Shown: positions 41,150 through 50,690, counted from the first letter of the stretch. The stretch is 64,000 nt of DNA from SKLM01 sp964514285 (GCA_964514285.1 CAZEQC010000007.1:1-64000), one strand, 5' to 3'. Numbers and translations are program-made. Notes: generated by a model not told the origin, from the letters alone.

Positions 41150-41178
41150 ATTATAGACGGATGAGACCTACGGCACAA
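41150..41178 (-). promoter_or_regulatory. Promoter for the CinA-like gene
   Basis: Minus-strand -35 TTGTGC (41173-41178), -10 TATAAT (41150-41155), spacing 17. Confidence 0.6.
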
Positions 41179-41253
41179 CCGGCCTCGAGGGCGCTTGGCG
41201 ACGATGACCTCGGATCACCTTGACCCCCGATGTGTGCACAAACGAGGAAACCC

Positions 41254-41262
41254 TGCTATAAT
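41254..41262 (+). promoter_or_regulatory. Extended -10 promoter for malQ
   Basis: TGC followed by TATAAT (41257-41262) forms an extended -10; no strong -35 is seen. Transcription would start about 40 bases before the malQ ATG. Confidence 0.5.
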
Positions 41263-41310
41263 GTGAGCGTACATCAGAACACCATACACGAAATCAGGGA
41301 GGTCGTCCAG

Positions 41311-42822
41311 ATGGCTTTCCCCCGCCGCAGCGGCATCTTGCTCCATCCCACTTCGCTCCCAAGCCCATTTGGCATTGGTGACTTGGGTCACCACGCCTAC
41401 CAGTTCATCGATTTCCTAGCCGACGCTGGCCAGTCCTACTGGCAGATTCTCCCCCTGAGCCCCACCGGCTACGGCGACTCCCCCTACCAGGCCCTCTCCG
41501 CCTTTGCTGGTAACCCCATGCTCATCGACCCTCAAGGGTTGGTTGAGAAGGGGCACCTCTCGGAAGCGGACATCGAGGAGCGGCCAGACTTCTCCGCCGA
41601 CCGAGTGGACTTCGGGCCCGTCATCGAGTACAAATCGCAGCTTTTGGACCGCGCGTTCGACGCCTTTCAAGCCTCAGCACCGGCCGACCAGCGGACCGCC
41701 TTCGCGGTCTTCTGCGCGGACCAGGCCCAATGGCTCGATGACTTCGCTTTGTTCATGGCTCTGAAGCAGAGCCACGACCTTCGCTCCTGGCAAGCGTGGG
41801 AGCCTGAGTTTGCCGCCAGGGAGCCAGCCGCCTTGGCCGGCGCCCGTGAGAGGTTGGCCGACGAGATCGAGAATCAGAAGTACCGACAGTGGCAGTTCTT
41901 CCAGCAATGGCTGGCCGTCAAGCGGTACGCCAACCAGCGTGGGGTCGACATCATCGGCGACATTCCCATCTTCGTCTCCCTGGACAGCGCTGACGTGTGG
42001 GCCAATACAGATCTCTTCAAGTTCGACCAGGATCTTGAGCCGACGGTCGTCTCCGGTGTGCCACCCGACTACTTCAGCGAGACCGGTCAGCTTTGGGGGC
42101 ACCCCCTCTACCGTTGGGACTTGATGTCGGAGAGAGACTATGCATGGTGGATCTCTCGCTTCCGCATGGCGTTCACCCAGGCCGACGTGGTGCGCATCGA
42201 TCACTTCCGCGGATTCTACAACTACTGGGAAATCCCTGCTGGAGCGGAGACGGCTATCGAAGGCGAGTGGCGGTACGGTCCCGGTGCCGATCTGTTCCAT
42301 GCCGTCACCTCGAAGCTCGGCGACGTGGACATCATCGCCGAGGATTTGGGCGACTTCGACGAGGAGTCTCGAGCCGCCCTCGACGCCTTGCAGGAGACGT
42401 TCGGTTATCCCGGCATGAAGGTGCTTCAGTTCGCCTTTGGATCGGGGCCCTCCGATCCTTTCTTGCCCCACAATTACGCCGCTGAATGCACGGTCTACAC
42501 CGGCACACACGACAACGACACCGTCACCGGATGGTACGAGGTCACCTCCGGCGGAGAAGAGCGGCGGTACGCTCTCAAGTACGTGGACAGCGACGGGTCC
42601 GACATCGCATGGGACATGATCCGCCTGGCCTGGGCCTCCGTGGCGAACACCGCGATGACCACAGCCCAGGACCTCTTGGGCTTGGGTCACGAGGCACGGA
42701 TGAACCTGCCTGGCACCATCGGCCCGCCCAACTGGAACTGGCGGTTCCGTGAGGGCGCGCTGACCCGCGACATCGCCCAACGCCTGGAGGAGATGACGAC
42801 CATTTACGGGCGTAGAGGATAG
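41311..42822 (+). CDS. malQ: 4-alpha-glucanotransferase (amylomaltase, GH77)
   Basis: The 503-residue GH77 enzyme moves alpha-1,4-glucan segments between maltodextrins. Typical blocks: SGILLHPTSLPSPFGIGDLG, YWQILPLSPTGYGDSPYQ, VRIDHFRGFYNYWEIP (nucleophile Asp), IIAEDLG (acid Glu) and GTHDNDT. Length is normal. Start: ATG with GGGAGG upstream; an upstream in-frame ATG lies before the promoter -10 and is rejected. No other maltose or glycogen gene is adjacent. Confidence 0.95.
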   Translation: MAFPRRSGILLHPTSLPSPFGIGDLGHHAYQFIDFLADAGQSYWQILPLSPTGYGDSPYQALSAFAGNPMLIDPQGLVEKGHLSEADIEERPDFSADRVDFGPVIEYKSQLLDRAFDAFQASAPADQRTAFAVFCADQAQWLDDFALFMALKQSHDLRSWQAWEPEFAAREPAALAGARERLADEIENQKYRQWQFFQQWLAVKRYANQRGVDIIGDIPIFVSLDSADVWANTDLFKFDQDLEPTVVSGVPPDYFSETGQLWGHPLYRWDLMSERDYAWWISRFRMAFTQADVVRIDHFRGFYNYWEIPAGAETAIEGEWRYGPGADLFHAVTSKLGDVDIIAEDLGDFDEESRAALDALQETFGYPGMKVLQFAFGSGPSDPFLPHNYAAECTVYTGTHDNDTVTGWYEVTSGGEERRYALKYVDSDGSDIAWDMIRLAWASVANTAMTTAQDLLGLGHEARMNLPGTIGPPNWNWRFREGALTRDIAQRLEEMTTIYGRRG

Positions 42823-42851
42823 TCACGTGACAGCAGTGGCGACTTACCCTT

Positions 42852-42879
42852 TTGCCCTTCACTGCCACCGTGCTATAAT
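42852..42879 (+). promoter_or_regulatory. Promoter for glcF-glcD
   Basis: -35 TTGCCC (42852-42857) and -10 TATAAT (42874-42879), spacing 16, with a TGC extended -10. The leader is about 165 bases. Confidence 0.6.
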
Positions 42880-43051
42880 CAACCCAGGTACCGGCTCGCC
42901 TTGGGCTCGCCCGGCGGATCTAGGCCCGGCGCTCGATCAGGTCAGAGCGTGAGGGGCCACGAGGTGAAAGCTTACCAACCCAGATGGCGTACCATTGGGT
43001 TAGACAACGAAACAAGCGACGAGCAAGTAACGGAATAGTGAGAACGGACTT

Positions 43052-44239
43052 ATGACGGAACCGATTGACCCACCCAACCACCCCCCTGTCGAAACACCAA
43101 CCGAAGAAGATTATCTCCACTGTATCCGCTGCGGACTCTGTTTGTCAGTCTGCCCCCTCTATCGGCTCACGCTCAACGAGACGGATTCACCTCGCGCTCG
43201 CGTCGCTGTGCTGCGCGCCGTCCGCGAGGACCTGATCGAGGAACCCAGCGATGATACGGCCGCCCGTTTCTTCCGCTGCCTGCTCTGCGGCGCCTGTACG
43301 TTTGCCTGTCCCAGCGGCGTGACTGTCGATCGGATCTTGGAGCTGACCCGCGGGGAGATGAGCGACCGAGGGCTGATGCCCGAGCCCCTGGTCGCGTTGG
43401 GAGACCGGATAGCTGAGGGGCACAACATCTCCGGTGAACCCAATGAGAACCGCTTGATGTGGACCGACAACCTGTCGAGCCCCCCCAAGGGCATCGGGAA
43501 GGAGCACGCGGAGGTAGTCTACTTCGTGGGATGCGTCAGCGCTATGTTCCCCCGCAGCTACTCGGTGGCGCAGTCCTTCGTTGAGCTCCTGGAGAAAGCC
43601 GACGTCGACTATGGCCTGTTGGGTGAGCGAGAGTGGTGTTGTGGCTACCCCCAGGCCATCAGCGGTGAACCCGACCGAGCGCGCGAGACAATGCGTCACA
43701 ATGTCGAGGCCGTGCGGGCGATGGAGGCCAAGACCGTGGTCACCACCTGTCCCTCCTGCTACCACTTCTGGAAGCACACCTATCCGGCGGCGCTGGAGGA
43801 GGAGATCGACATAGACGTCCTGCACGCCACGGAGTTCGTGGCTGATCTTCTGGAGGCGGATCGATTGCCCTTGCGCGACGGCTTGCGAGAGCAGACCGTC
43901 ACCTACCACGATCCGTGTGATCTAGGCCGCAAGAGCGGCGTCTTCGATGCGCCCCGCCGCATCGTGGCCCAGATACCAAGCGTGACCCTGGTGGAGATGC
44001 CCGAGAACCGAGAAGGATCCCACTGCTGCGGCGGCGGGGGGAATCTGGAGAGCCTCGATCCGGCGTTGAGCGGCGCTATCGCCGCCAGAAGGATCCAACA
44101 GGCGGCGGAAACTGGCGCCAAGACCGTGCTCTCCGCTTGTCAGCAATGCGAGCGGACGCTCTTCAGCGCCGCTCGTTCGGAGCGCATTCGTGTCCGGTCG
44201 AAGGACATCGTGGAGCTCGTCCTAGAAGCGACAGCTTAG
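43052..44239 (+). CDS. glcF: Glycolate oxidase iron-sulfur subunit-like (GlcF/HdrD type)
   Basis: 395 residues. Two ferredoxin-type 4Fe-4S motifs near the N-terminus (CIRCGLCLSVCP and CLLCGACTFACP) are followed by two CCG domains (CCGYP; HCCGGGG). This is the electron-transfer subunit that works with an FAD subunit, encoded 25 bases downstream, to oxidise glycolate or another 2-hydroxyacid such as lactate. It probably sits at the inner face of the membrane and passes electrons to quinones. Confidence 0.85.
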   Translation: MTEPIDPPNHPPVETPTEEDYLHCIRCGLCLSVCPLYRLTLNETDSPRARVAVLRAVREDLIEEPSDDTAARFFRCLLCGACTFACPSGVTVDRILELTRGEMSDRGLMPEPLVALGDRIAEGHNISGEPNENRLMWTDNLSSPPKGIGKEHAEVVYFVGCVSAMFPRSYSVAQSFVELLEKADVDYGLLGEREWCCGYPQAISGEPDRARETMRHNVEAVRAMEAKTVVTTCPSCYHFWKHTYPAALEEEIDIDVLHATEFVADLLEADRLPLRDGLREQTVTYHDPCDLGRKSGVFDAPRRIVAQIPSVTLVEMPENREGSHCCGGGGNLESLDPALSGAIAARRIQQAAETGAKTVLSACQQCERTLFSAARSERIRVRSKDIVELVLEATA

Positions 44240-44264
44240 GACAACGCCCCATCACGGAGAGATT

Positions 44265-45650
44265 ATGCCAAATCACGTTCTTATTCAACACCTCCAAGAG
44301 ACCCTAGGCGCGGAGAAGGTCCTGGCCTCTTTGGAGGATCGTATTGCCTACTCCTACGACGGGACCTTCGAACAGGATCTGCCCGACGTGGCTGTCCTGC
44401 CTGAATCGACCGAGGATGTGACCGCCGTCGTGCGCCTCGCTGGCAAGCACGACGTGCCGGTGGTGGCGCGAGGGATGGCCTCCGGCCTAGCGGGGGCCTC
44501 CATACCCTTCGGCGGGGGCATCGCCCTCTCCTTGACGCGGATGAATCGCATCCTGGAAATTGACGAGGAGAATCACACCGCCTGGGTCGAGGCAGGAGTC
44601 ATCACCGCCGATCTGGAATCAGCGGTGGAGGAGCGAGGCCTCTTCTATCCTCCGGACCCCTCCAGCAACGAGCAGTCCACGATTGGAGGGAACATCGCCT
44701 GTAACGCCGGTGGACCCCGCTGCCTGAAGTACGGGGTAACCGGCGACTACGTTATGGGACTCACGGTGGTCCTCGCCGATGGTCAGGTGCTCAAGACAGG
44801 GGGAAAGGCGATCAAGAACGTCGTCGGCTACGACCTGAACGCTCTATTCGTCGGTTCGGAGGGGACCCTCGGCGTGATCACCGAGGCACTGCTGCGGCTC
44901 ACCACAAAGCCACAGGTCGTACGCACCGCCCGGGCGGAGTTCCCGGCGCTGGAGGATGCCTCCCGCACCGTCAACGCCATACTCGATGCCGGCGTCGTCC
45001 CGGCAACATTGGAGATGATGGATGAGACGGCCATCACGTGTATCGAGGAAGCTATGGAGCTCGGGTTGCCCCTAGACGTGGAGGCTATGCTGATCATCGA
45101 GACGGACGGATCTGACGAGGAGGCGGTGCTACGCGAGATCGAGACGGTGGCGCGGGTCTGCCAGGATAGCGGCGCCCGTGAGGTGATCGTCGCCGAGACC
45201 GAGGAGGAGCGTGAGCGGCTCTGGCGCGCTCGACGGTCTGTCTCACCCTCATTGGCCCGTAAGGCGCCCAACAAGCTGGGGGAGGACATCACTGTGCCCC
45301 GCAGCGCCATACCTGAGGCCATCCGCCGCATCAAGGCCATCAGCGCGGACTACGGGTTGCCGATCGTTATCTTTGGACACGCCGGCGACGGGAACCTCCA
45401 CCCCAACATCCTCTTCGACAAACGGGACGAAGAAGAGTGGCAGATGGTGGAGCAGATCGTCGGGGAGATTTTCCAGGTAGCGATGGATCTTGAGGGAACG
45501 CTCTCCGGAGAACACGGGGTGGGGACCCTGAAGCGACCCTACATAGAAGAGGCGCTGGGCCCGCTCTCGCTGCACGTCCAGCGACGGATTAAGGAGGCAC
45601 TGGATCCCCGGGGGATTATGAACCCAGGCAAAGTCCTGCCTGGGCAATGA
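44265..45650 (+). CDS. glcD: Glycolate oxidase FAD subunit-like (GlcD/FAD-linked oxidase)
   Basis: 461 residues. A PCMH-type FAD-binding half (LPESTEDVTAVVRLA, GMASGLAGASIPFGGGI, YPPDPSSNEQSTIGGN, GYDLNALFVGSEGTLG) and a C-terminal FAD-oxidase half (HAGDGNLHPNILFD, SGEHGVG) are complete. It oxidises a 2-hydroxyacid, most likely glycolate or D-lactate. With glcF it is a two-gene operon closed by a strong terminator. A GlcE-like third subunit is not present. Confidence 0.88.
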   Translation: MPNHVLIQHLQETLGAEKVLASLEDRIAYSYDGTFEQDLPDVAVLPESTEDVTAVVRLAGKHDVPVVARGMASGLAGASIPFGGGIALSLTRMNRILEIDEENHTAWVEAGVITADLESAVEERGLFYPPDPSSNEQSTIGGNIACNAGGPRCLKYGVTGDYVMGLTVVLADGQVLKTGGKAIKNVVGYDLNALFVGSEGTLGVITEALLRLTTKPQVVRTARAEFPALEDASRTVNAILDAGVVPATLEMMDETAITCIEEAMELGLPLDVEAMLIIETDGSDEEAVLREIETVARVCQDSGAREVIVAETEEERERLWRARRSVSPSLARKAPNKLGEDITVPRSAIPEAIRRIKAISADYGLPIVIFGHAGDGNLHPNILFDKRDEEEWQMVEQIVGEIFQVAMDLEGTLSGEHGVGTLKRPYIEEALGPLSLHVQRRIKEALDPRGIMNPGKVLPGQ

Positions 45651-45656
45651 GCACGC

Positions 45657-45697
45657 AAGACGTGGCGCGGCGTTCGCGCCACGTCTTTGTTTTTTCC
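45657..45697 (+). terminator. Rho-independent terminator after glcD
   Basis: A perfect 13-base stem (AAGACGTGGCGCG at 45657-45669 with its complement at 45675-45687), a 5-base loop, then TGTTTTTT. It is the strongest intrinsic terminator in the window. Confidence 0.92.
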
Positions 45698-45726
45698 TAG
45701 GGCATTTAGGCACGAGGAGATGATCT

Positions 45727-47721
45727 ATGTTAGATCTACATACAGGCGTCGATATTCTCACCGAGATCGGAGGGGTCAACACGTTGGACGAGGCAGAGGC
45801 GCTCTTCGAGACCCGATGCGATCGGGAGACGGTTCAGAAGCTCAGCCACATCAACCATGAAGATGCGCTCCTAAGAATCGCAAATGCGATAGCCATGACC
45901 GATCCAGACGCAGTTTTCGTCAACACCGGGTCTGAGGCCGACCGCAAACGGGTGCGCATCATGAGCCTGACCAAGGTCGAGGAACGACCGGTGGCAATGA
46001 GAGACCATACCGTCCACTTCGATCTTCCCCAGGAACAGGCGCGAATCATCGACAGGACCTACTACATCGTGAACGAAGGGGAGAAGACCAGCGTCCTGGC
46101 CCAGAGCATCTTTCGCGACGAGGCACTGGCCTATCTGGAGACCCATATGAAGGGTATCGGTCAGGGCAAGACGCTGCTGATCGGCTTCTTCAGCCGCGGG
46201 CCCATCGGTGCCAAGGCCGCCATCCCAGCTCTGGAGATCACAACCTCTACATACGTCATGCACTCGGCCGATATCCTGTATCGACACGTCTATGGGGCGA
46301 CACGCCCTGGTCGATTTGACGAAGAGGTTGAACGGGCTGGTTTGTTCTTCACCAACGTCCACAGCGAGGGTCCCAATAGACCCGAGGATCTGCCCAAGGC
46401 CCGGGTCTTCATGGACCGCAGTTGGCTGACCACGTACTCGCTCTTCTGCACCTATGCGGGCAACACCCTTCTGTTGAAGAAGGGGAACCACCGTTTCGCC
46501 GTCGATCTGGCCACCTATTACCGCCGGGAGGAGGAGCTTTCGGAGCACATGTTCATCACCGGCATGACGCGGAACGGCCGCACGACGTACTTCGCTGGAG
46601 CAGCACCATCGGGCTGTGGCAAGACCACAACAGCTATGACGGGCACCGATTTCGTCGGAGACGACCTCGCTCAGCTATGGATCGCCGACGATGGAACGTT
46701 GCGAGCCATCAACCCGGAGAAGGGGATCTTCGGCATCGTTCAGGACGTCAACTGTGAGAGCGATCCCTATCTGATGAAGGCCCTGCGGGAAGAGGGCGCT
46801 GAGGTGATCTGGACCAACATCCTCCTCGACGTCCACGGCGTGCCCTACTGGATGGGCAATGGAGAGGATTTGCCGACCAGGGGCACCAATTTCCAGGGCG
46901 AATGGTGGCGGGGCAAGCGAGATGAGAAAGGCAACCCTGTCCCGCTCTCCCATCCCAACGCCCGCTGCACCGTCGACTGCCGGGAGATCCAGAACTACAA
47001 CGAGGAAGCCGCCGAAGATCCTCGCGGCGTCGAGGTTCGCGTGATCACCTACGGCGGACGTGACAGCGACACGATGCCACCGGTCCGTGTCGCCAAGGAC
47101 GCCGATCACGGCGTCGTCATCGGAGCCTCCATCCTCTCGGCCGCCACAGCCACCGAGGTCGGAGCCAAGGGCGTCAGGCGTCAGCCGTGGGCCAATGAAC
47201 CGTTTATCCCCGGTCCCCTGGCCGACTACATGGACGCCCAGTTTGCCTTCTTCAACTCAGACAAGCTGGCGTACGAGCCGATCATCGCGGGTTTGAACTA
47301 CTTCCTGACGGAGGGCGCCCGCGGTGGAGAGGGAAAGGAACTATTGGGCGAGAAACGGGATGTGACCGTGTGGTTGGGATGGCTGGAGCGAATGGCTCAT
47401 GGAGAGGTCGAGCCGATCGAGACCCCAATCGGATACATCCCCAGATACGAAGACCTGAAAGCTCTGTTCGCCGAGATCGCCAAGGCGTATCCTAAGGAGC
47501 TGTACGACAAGCAGTTTGCCCTTTACATAGACAACATTCTGGCCCGAATCAGCCTCCAGGAGGAAGCGTACGGGCGTGGCAACCAGGAGGGGAAAAACGT
47601 TCCTGCTCGACTCTTTGAGATCTACGCAGAGCAGCGGGAGGGCCTCGAAGCTTTGAAAGCAACCTATGGCCCGATCGTTTCGGTCGAGCAGGTTATGGAA
47701 GCTAACAAGAGCGATAGATGA
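45727..47721 (+). CDS. pckG: Phosphoenolpyruvate carboxykinase (GTP-type)
   Basis: 664 residues. Recognisable sites: the P-loop APSGCGKTT, the metal-binding FVGDDLAQLW, INPEKGIFGIV, and ITYGGRDSD. It interconverts oxaloacetate and PEP using a nucleotide, probably GTP, in gluconeogenesis. The P-loop keeps the hyper-reactive Cys (SGCGKT), although bacterial GTP enzymes usually read SACGKT, so this is a divergent branch. Start: ATG after GAGGAG. It sits 66 bases before the malic enzyme gene and shares metabolites with it. Confidence 0.88.
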   Translation: MLDLHTGVDILTEIGGVNTLDEAEALFETRCDRETVQKLSHINHEDALLRIANAIAMTDPDAVFVNTGSEADRKRVRIMSLTKVEERPVAMRDHTVHFDLPQEQARIIDRTYYIVNEGEKTSVLAQSIFRDEALAYLETHMKGIGQGKTLLIGFFSRGPIGAKAAIPALEITTSTYVMHSADILYRHVYGATRPGRFDEEVERAGLFFTNVHSEGPNRPEDLPKARVFMDRSWLTTYSLFCTYAGNTLLLKKGNHRFAVDLATYYRREEELSEHMFITGMTRNGRTTYFAGAAPSGCGKTTTAMTGTDFVGDDLAQLWIADDGTLRAINPEKGIFGIVQDVNCESDPYLMKALREEGAEVIWTNILLDVHGVPYWMGNGEDLPTRGTNFQGEWWRGKRDEKGNPVPLSHPNARCTVDCREIQNYNEEAAEDPRGVEVRVITYGGRDSDTMPPVRVAKDADHGVVIGASILSAATATEVGAKGVRRQPWANEPFIPGPLADYMDAQFAFFNSDKLAYEPIIAGLNYFLTEGARGGEGKELLGEKRDVTVWLGWLERMAHGEVEPIETPIGYIPRYEDLKALFAEIAKAYPKELYDKQFALYIDNILARISLQEEAYGRGNQEGKNVPARLFEIYAEQREGLEALKATYGPIVSVEQVMEANKSDR

Positions 47722-47787
47722 GCTAGAACCCTGCCGGGGCGGGACGGGGTACGAGAAGAACGTGCTGTACATTAGTAAGGACCGATC

Positions 47788-49158
47788 ATGGAGAAGGAAA
47801 AACTCACAACAGAAGAACTACTGGCCCAGGCGAAGAAACCCGCCGAGGACGCGATGCGGCTGCACCCTCACTATCGAGGCAAGGTACAGACCGCTCCGAA
47901 ATGTGTCGTTCGGGGATTGGAGGACTTCGCGATCTGGTACACGCCCGGCGTGGCGGAGCCCTGCCGGGCCATCAAGGAGAACGAGGACCTGGTCTACGAG
48001 TACACCAACAAGGCAAACACGGTGGCCATCATCTCCGACGGCACAAGGGTCCTGGGGCTGGGCGATATCGGCCCCGCTGCCGGGCTGCCGGTGATGGAGG
48101 GAAAGGCACTGATCTTTAAATACCTGGGCGGCGTCGACGCAGTGCCGATCTGCCTGGACACCAAGGACCCTTACCGCATCATTCTCGCCGCCAAGTGGCT
48201 GCAGCCTTCCTTCGGCGGCGTGAATCTGGAGGACATCGAACAGCCAAAGTGCTTCCGCGTGCTGGATATGCTGCGCACTGACCCGAACGTCAACATCCCC
48301 GTCTGGCACGACGACCAGCAGGGAACGGCCACGGTCATCCTGGCTGGTCTGATCAACGCCTTGAGGATCGTGGGGAAGAAGATGGAGGACATACAGGTGG
48401 CCTTGATCGGCACCGGGGCTGCCAACGTGGCCACGCTGCGCCTGTTGCTCGCCAACGGCGTGACGTTTGGCAAGGTGATCGCTTGCGACAGCTCCGGCGT
48501 TCTCCATCCGGATCGCGCCGACATCCAAGCCCGCAAGACAGAGTTCGTAGATAAGTGGCGCATCTGTCAGCAGAGTAACGCCGAGGGCCGGCGCGGGGGG
48601 GTGCCCGAGGCGATGCGCGGAGCTGACGTATGCATCGCGGCCAGCAAACCAGGCCCGGGCACAATTCAGCCCGAGTGGGTCGAGGATATGGCCGAGGAGG
48701 CGATCGTATTCGCCTGCGCCAATCCAATTCCCGAGATCTGGCCGTGGGAAGCGAAGGCCGCCGGCGCCCGGATCGTTGGGACAGGGCGCAGCGACTTCGC
48801 CAATCAGATCAATAACTCGTTGGGCTTCCCCGCCATCTTCCGCGGCGTCCTCGACGTGCGAGCTACCACCATCACCGACGAGATGGCTATCGCTGCTGCA
48901 CAGGCCCTGGCCACTTTCCAGAGGGAGAGAACCTTCGACGAGGAACACCTGCTACCGACCATGAGCGACTGGGAGGTCTTCCCCCAGGAGGCAGCAGCCG
49001 TCGGCATAAAGGCGCAGGAGCAGGGTGTGGCCAGGCGTGGACTTTCATATACTGAGCTTTTGAACAAGGCGCGGAAGACCATCGAGGAAGCCCAGGACAT
49101 GACGCGGTTCCTGATGGAGAAGGAGATCATTCCGCCCGTGCCAGAGGAGTGGTCCTGA
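47788..49158 (+). CDS. NAD(P)-dependent malic enzyme
   Basis: 456 residues, the short bacterial type. The N-terminal malic domain has YTPGVAEPCRAI (catalytic Tyr) and SDGTRVLGLGDIG, LDTKDP and VWHDDQQGTA (metal site). The Rossmann half has IGTGAANVATLRLL. The product makes pyruvate from malate. A phosphotransacetylase tail, as in MaeB, is lacking. Start: ATG following AAGGACC. It follows pckG and precedes a flavoprotein gene 13 bases on, likely one operon. Confidence 0.92.
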   Translation: MEKEKLTTEELLAQAKKPAEDAMRLHPHYRGKVQTAPKCVVRGLEDFAIWYTPGVAEPCRAIKENEDLVYEYTNKANTVAIISDGTRVLGLGDIGPAAGLPVMEGKALIFKYLGGVDAVPICLDTKDPYRIILAAKWLQPSFGGVNLEDIEQPKCFRVLDMLRTDPNVNIPVWHDDQQGTATVILAGLINALRIVGKKMEDIQVALIGTGAANVATLRLLLANGVTFGKVIACDSSGVLHPDRADIQARKTEFVDKWRICQQSNAEGRRGGVPEAMRGADVCIAASKPGPGTIQPEWVEDMAEEAIVFACANPIPEIWPWEAKAAGARIVGTGRSDFANQINNSLGFPAIFRGVLDVRATTITDEMAIAAAQALATFQRERTFDEEHLLPTMSDWEVFPQEAAAVGIKAQEQGVARRGLSYTELLNKARKTIEEAQDMTRFLMEKEIIPPVPEEWS

Positions 49159-49171
49159 GGAGGGAGAGCCA

Positions 49172-50068
49172 ATGTACGAAATAGTCATCATCGGTGGCGG
49201 CCCAGCAGGGATCAGCGCGGCTGCGATGGCCCTCAACCAGCGCGTGGAGACGCTGATCATCGCCGAGCAGTGGGGCGGTCAGACGACATACGAGATGCAG
49301 CTTGAGGACAAAGAGGGACGGGGAAGCATCAGCGGAGAGACGCTGCTCGAGGCCTTTCGCCGTCAGCTGGACTACCTGGATTTCGTGCGTCACTTCGACA
49401 GGGTGACCAAAGCCAAGCCAGAGGAGGATCATTTCGTCGTAGAAACCACCGACGGAGACCGCTTCGAGGGACAGACGCTGATCGTCGCCACCGGGGCAAA
49501 ACCCGAGCGCCTTGAGGTGCCTGGAGCGCAACGGTTGGCCGGCCGCGGCTTGAGCTACTCCGCCACCACCCACGCCAGCCTCTTCCTGGGCAAGGACGTG
49601 GCGGTGGTCGGCAAGGGACGTCGTGCCCAATGGGCCGCTGCAAGCTTGGCCAGGAAGTGCCACCAGGTCTACCTGCTGGCACCGGAGCCGTTGGTCACGA
49701 CCCCGCTGGCCGAAGGGCTCGCCCATATGGACAATCTCGAGGTGATAGAGGGCACCGCCATCCAGGAGGTTAAGGGTGATGCGTTTGTGAACGGCATCGT
49801 CGCGCGGATGCCGGACGGGGAGGAGCGGGAGATAGCGGTCAAGGGTCTGTTCGTTAAATTGACTCGCCTCCCGAACTCCGATCTGGTCAGCGAGTGGGTA
49901 GACTGCGACAGTCGTGGTCACATCATCGTCGATCAGTACAACGCCACCAGCTGGCCCGGGGTCTTCGCGGCCGGCGACGTGACCATGGTCTCGGAGCAGG
50001 TGCTGGTTCACATCGGCGAGGGCATCAAGGCGGCGCTTTCCGCCTATCACCACCTGTTGATGCAGTGA
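49172..50068 (+). CDS. Thioredoxin-reductase-like flavoprotein lacking the redox CxxC
   Basis: 298 residues. FAD loop IIGGGPAGISA (about 6-16), an NADPH loop (VAVVGKGRRAQ) and the C-terminal GVFAAGDVTMV are present, so it should bind FAD and NAD(P)H. The usual CATC after the linker reads SATT (130-133), so it cannot reduce thioredoxin in the normal way. Ferredoxin-NADP reductases of the TrxR type also lack CxxC and are the best alternative. Probably cotranscribed with malic enzyme. Start ATG after GAGGGAG. Confidence 0.75.
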   Translation: MYEIVIIGGGPAGISAAAMALNQRVETLIIAEQWGGQTTYEMQLEDKEGRGSISGETLLEAFRRQLDYLDFVRHFDRVTKAKPEEDHFVVETTDGDRFEGQTLIVATGAKPERLEVPGAQRLAGRGLSYSATTHASLFLGKDVAVVGKGRRAQWAAASLARKCHQVYLLAPEPLVTTPLAEGLAHMDNLEVIEGTAIQEVKGDAFVNGIVARMPDGEEREIAVKGLFVKLTRLPNSDLVSEWVDCDSRGHIIVDQYNATSWPGVFAAGDVTMVSEQVLVHIGEGIKAALSAYHHLLMQ

Positions 50069-50102
50069 TCGTCAGAAGGGTTGTGTCTAGCACCGCCTAA
50101 CA

Positions 50103-50159
50103 GCTTGCAGCGGATGAGAAACGAACCTCGCGTGACCGAGGCGGAAATCCGCTGCAAGC
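50103..50159. other. Two-tier intergenic stem-loop
   Basis: GCTTGCAGCGGAT (50103-50115) is exactly complementary to 50147-50159, and inside it CCTCG pairs with CGAGG. There is no T-run on either side. It lies between the convergent flavoprotein and small membrane protein genes and could block readthrough or be a structured RNA. Confidence 0.5.
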
Positions 50160-50282
50160 AGACACCGTAGTACATCCCGGCGGAAATCTTCATCCAGTCC
50201 ATCTGCTCAGAGGGGATCGTGATTTCGGTCATATGACCGCAAGGTGAGCGTGTAAGTGGTCAAGGACTTCCGCCCTGGTGTA

Positions 50283-50690
50283 CTAGGGAGAAGAGCTGAG
50301 GACGACGGCGAGAAAGGTGACGACCAGGGCTACGAGGAGACCGCTGACGGCGAAAGCCACGACGGTCCTTTCAACGCGATCCCGAAAGCGCCCCGTCGCC
50401 CAAAGAAAGAGCCCCAGGCCCAGTCCTAAGCCGATCACCACACCGGTGGTGTAAGTGATGGCGGTCGCCATCAGCGCCGGCAAATCAATGCGGATGATCA
50501 GTCGACCAAACAGCTCCAAGGAGAATCGACTGCCGAGGAAAGCATAGCCGACGCCGGTCAACACCCCGACCGCCGTCAACACCACACCCTGCAGGCGTCC
50601 TCGGCCTCGCTCCAGCCACATCGTGATAGCACCCAACCCGATCAGGGTTGTGGCGAACGTGAGAACGATGATGGAGATCAAGGCAATCAT
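50283..50690 (-). CDS. Small membrane protein, hypothetical
   Basis: 135 residues and four predicted membrane helices (about 1-23, 32-53, 72-95, 108-130) with short loops rich in Arg (ERGRGRLQG; RFRDRVERT). Positive residues in the loops after helices 1 and 3 suggest that both ends face out. No family was recognised. It follows the udg gene on the same strand after 67 bases. Supported by a clear open frame and membrane-like composition. Confidence 0.55.
   Translation of the reverse strand: MIALISIIVLTFATTLIGLGAITMWLERGRGRLQGVVLTAVGVLTGVGYAFLGSRFSLELFGRLIIRIDLPALMATAITYTTGVVIGLGLGLGLFLWATGRFRDRVERTVVAFAVSGLLVALVVTFLAVVLSSSP

Noticed and set aside
47818..48948. A 376-codon frame antisense to malic enzyme
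   Set aside because: Shadow of a conserved enzyme; no start signal.
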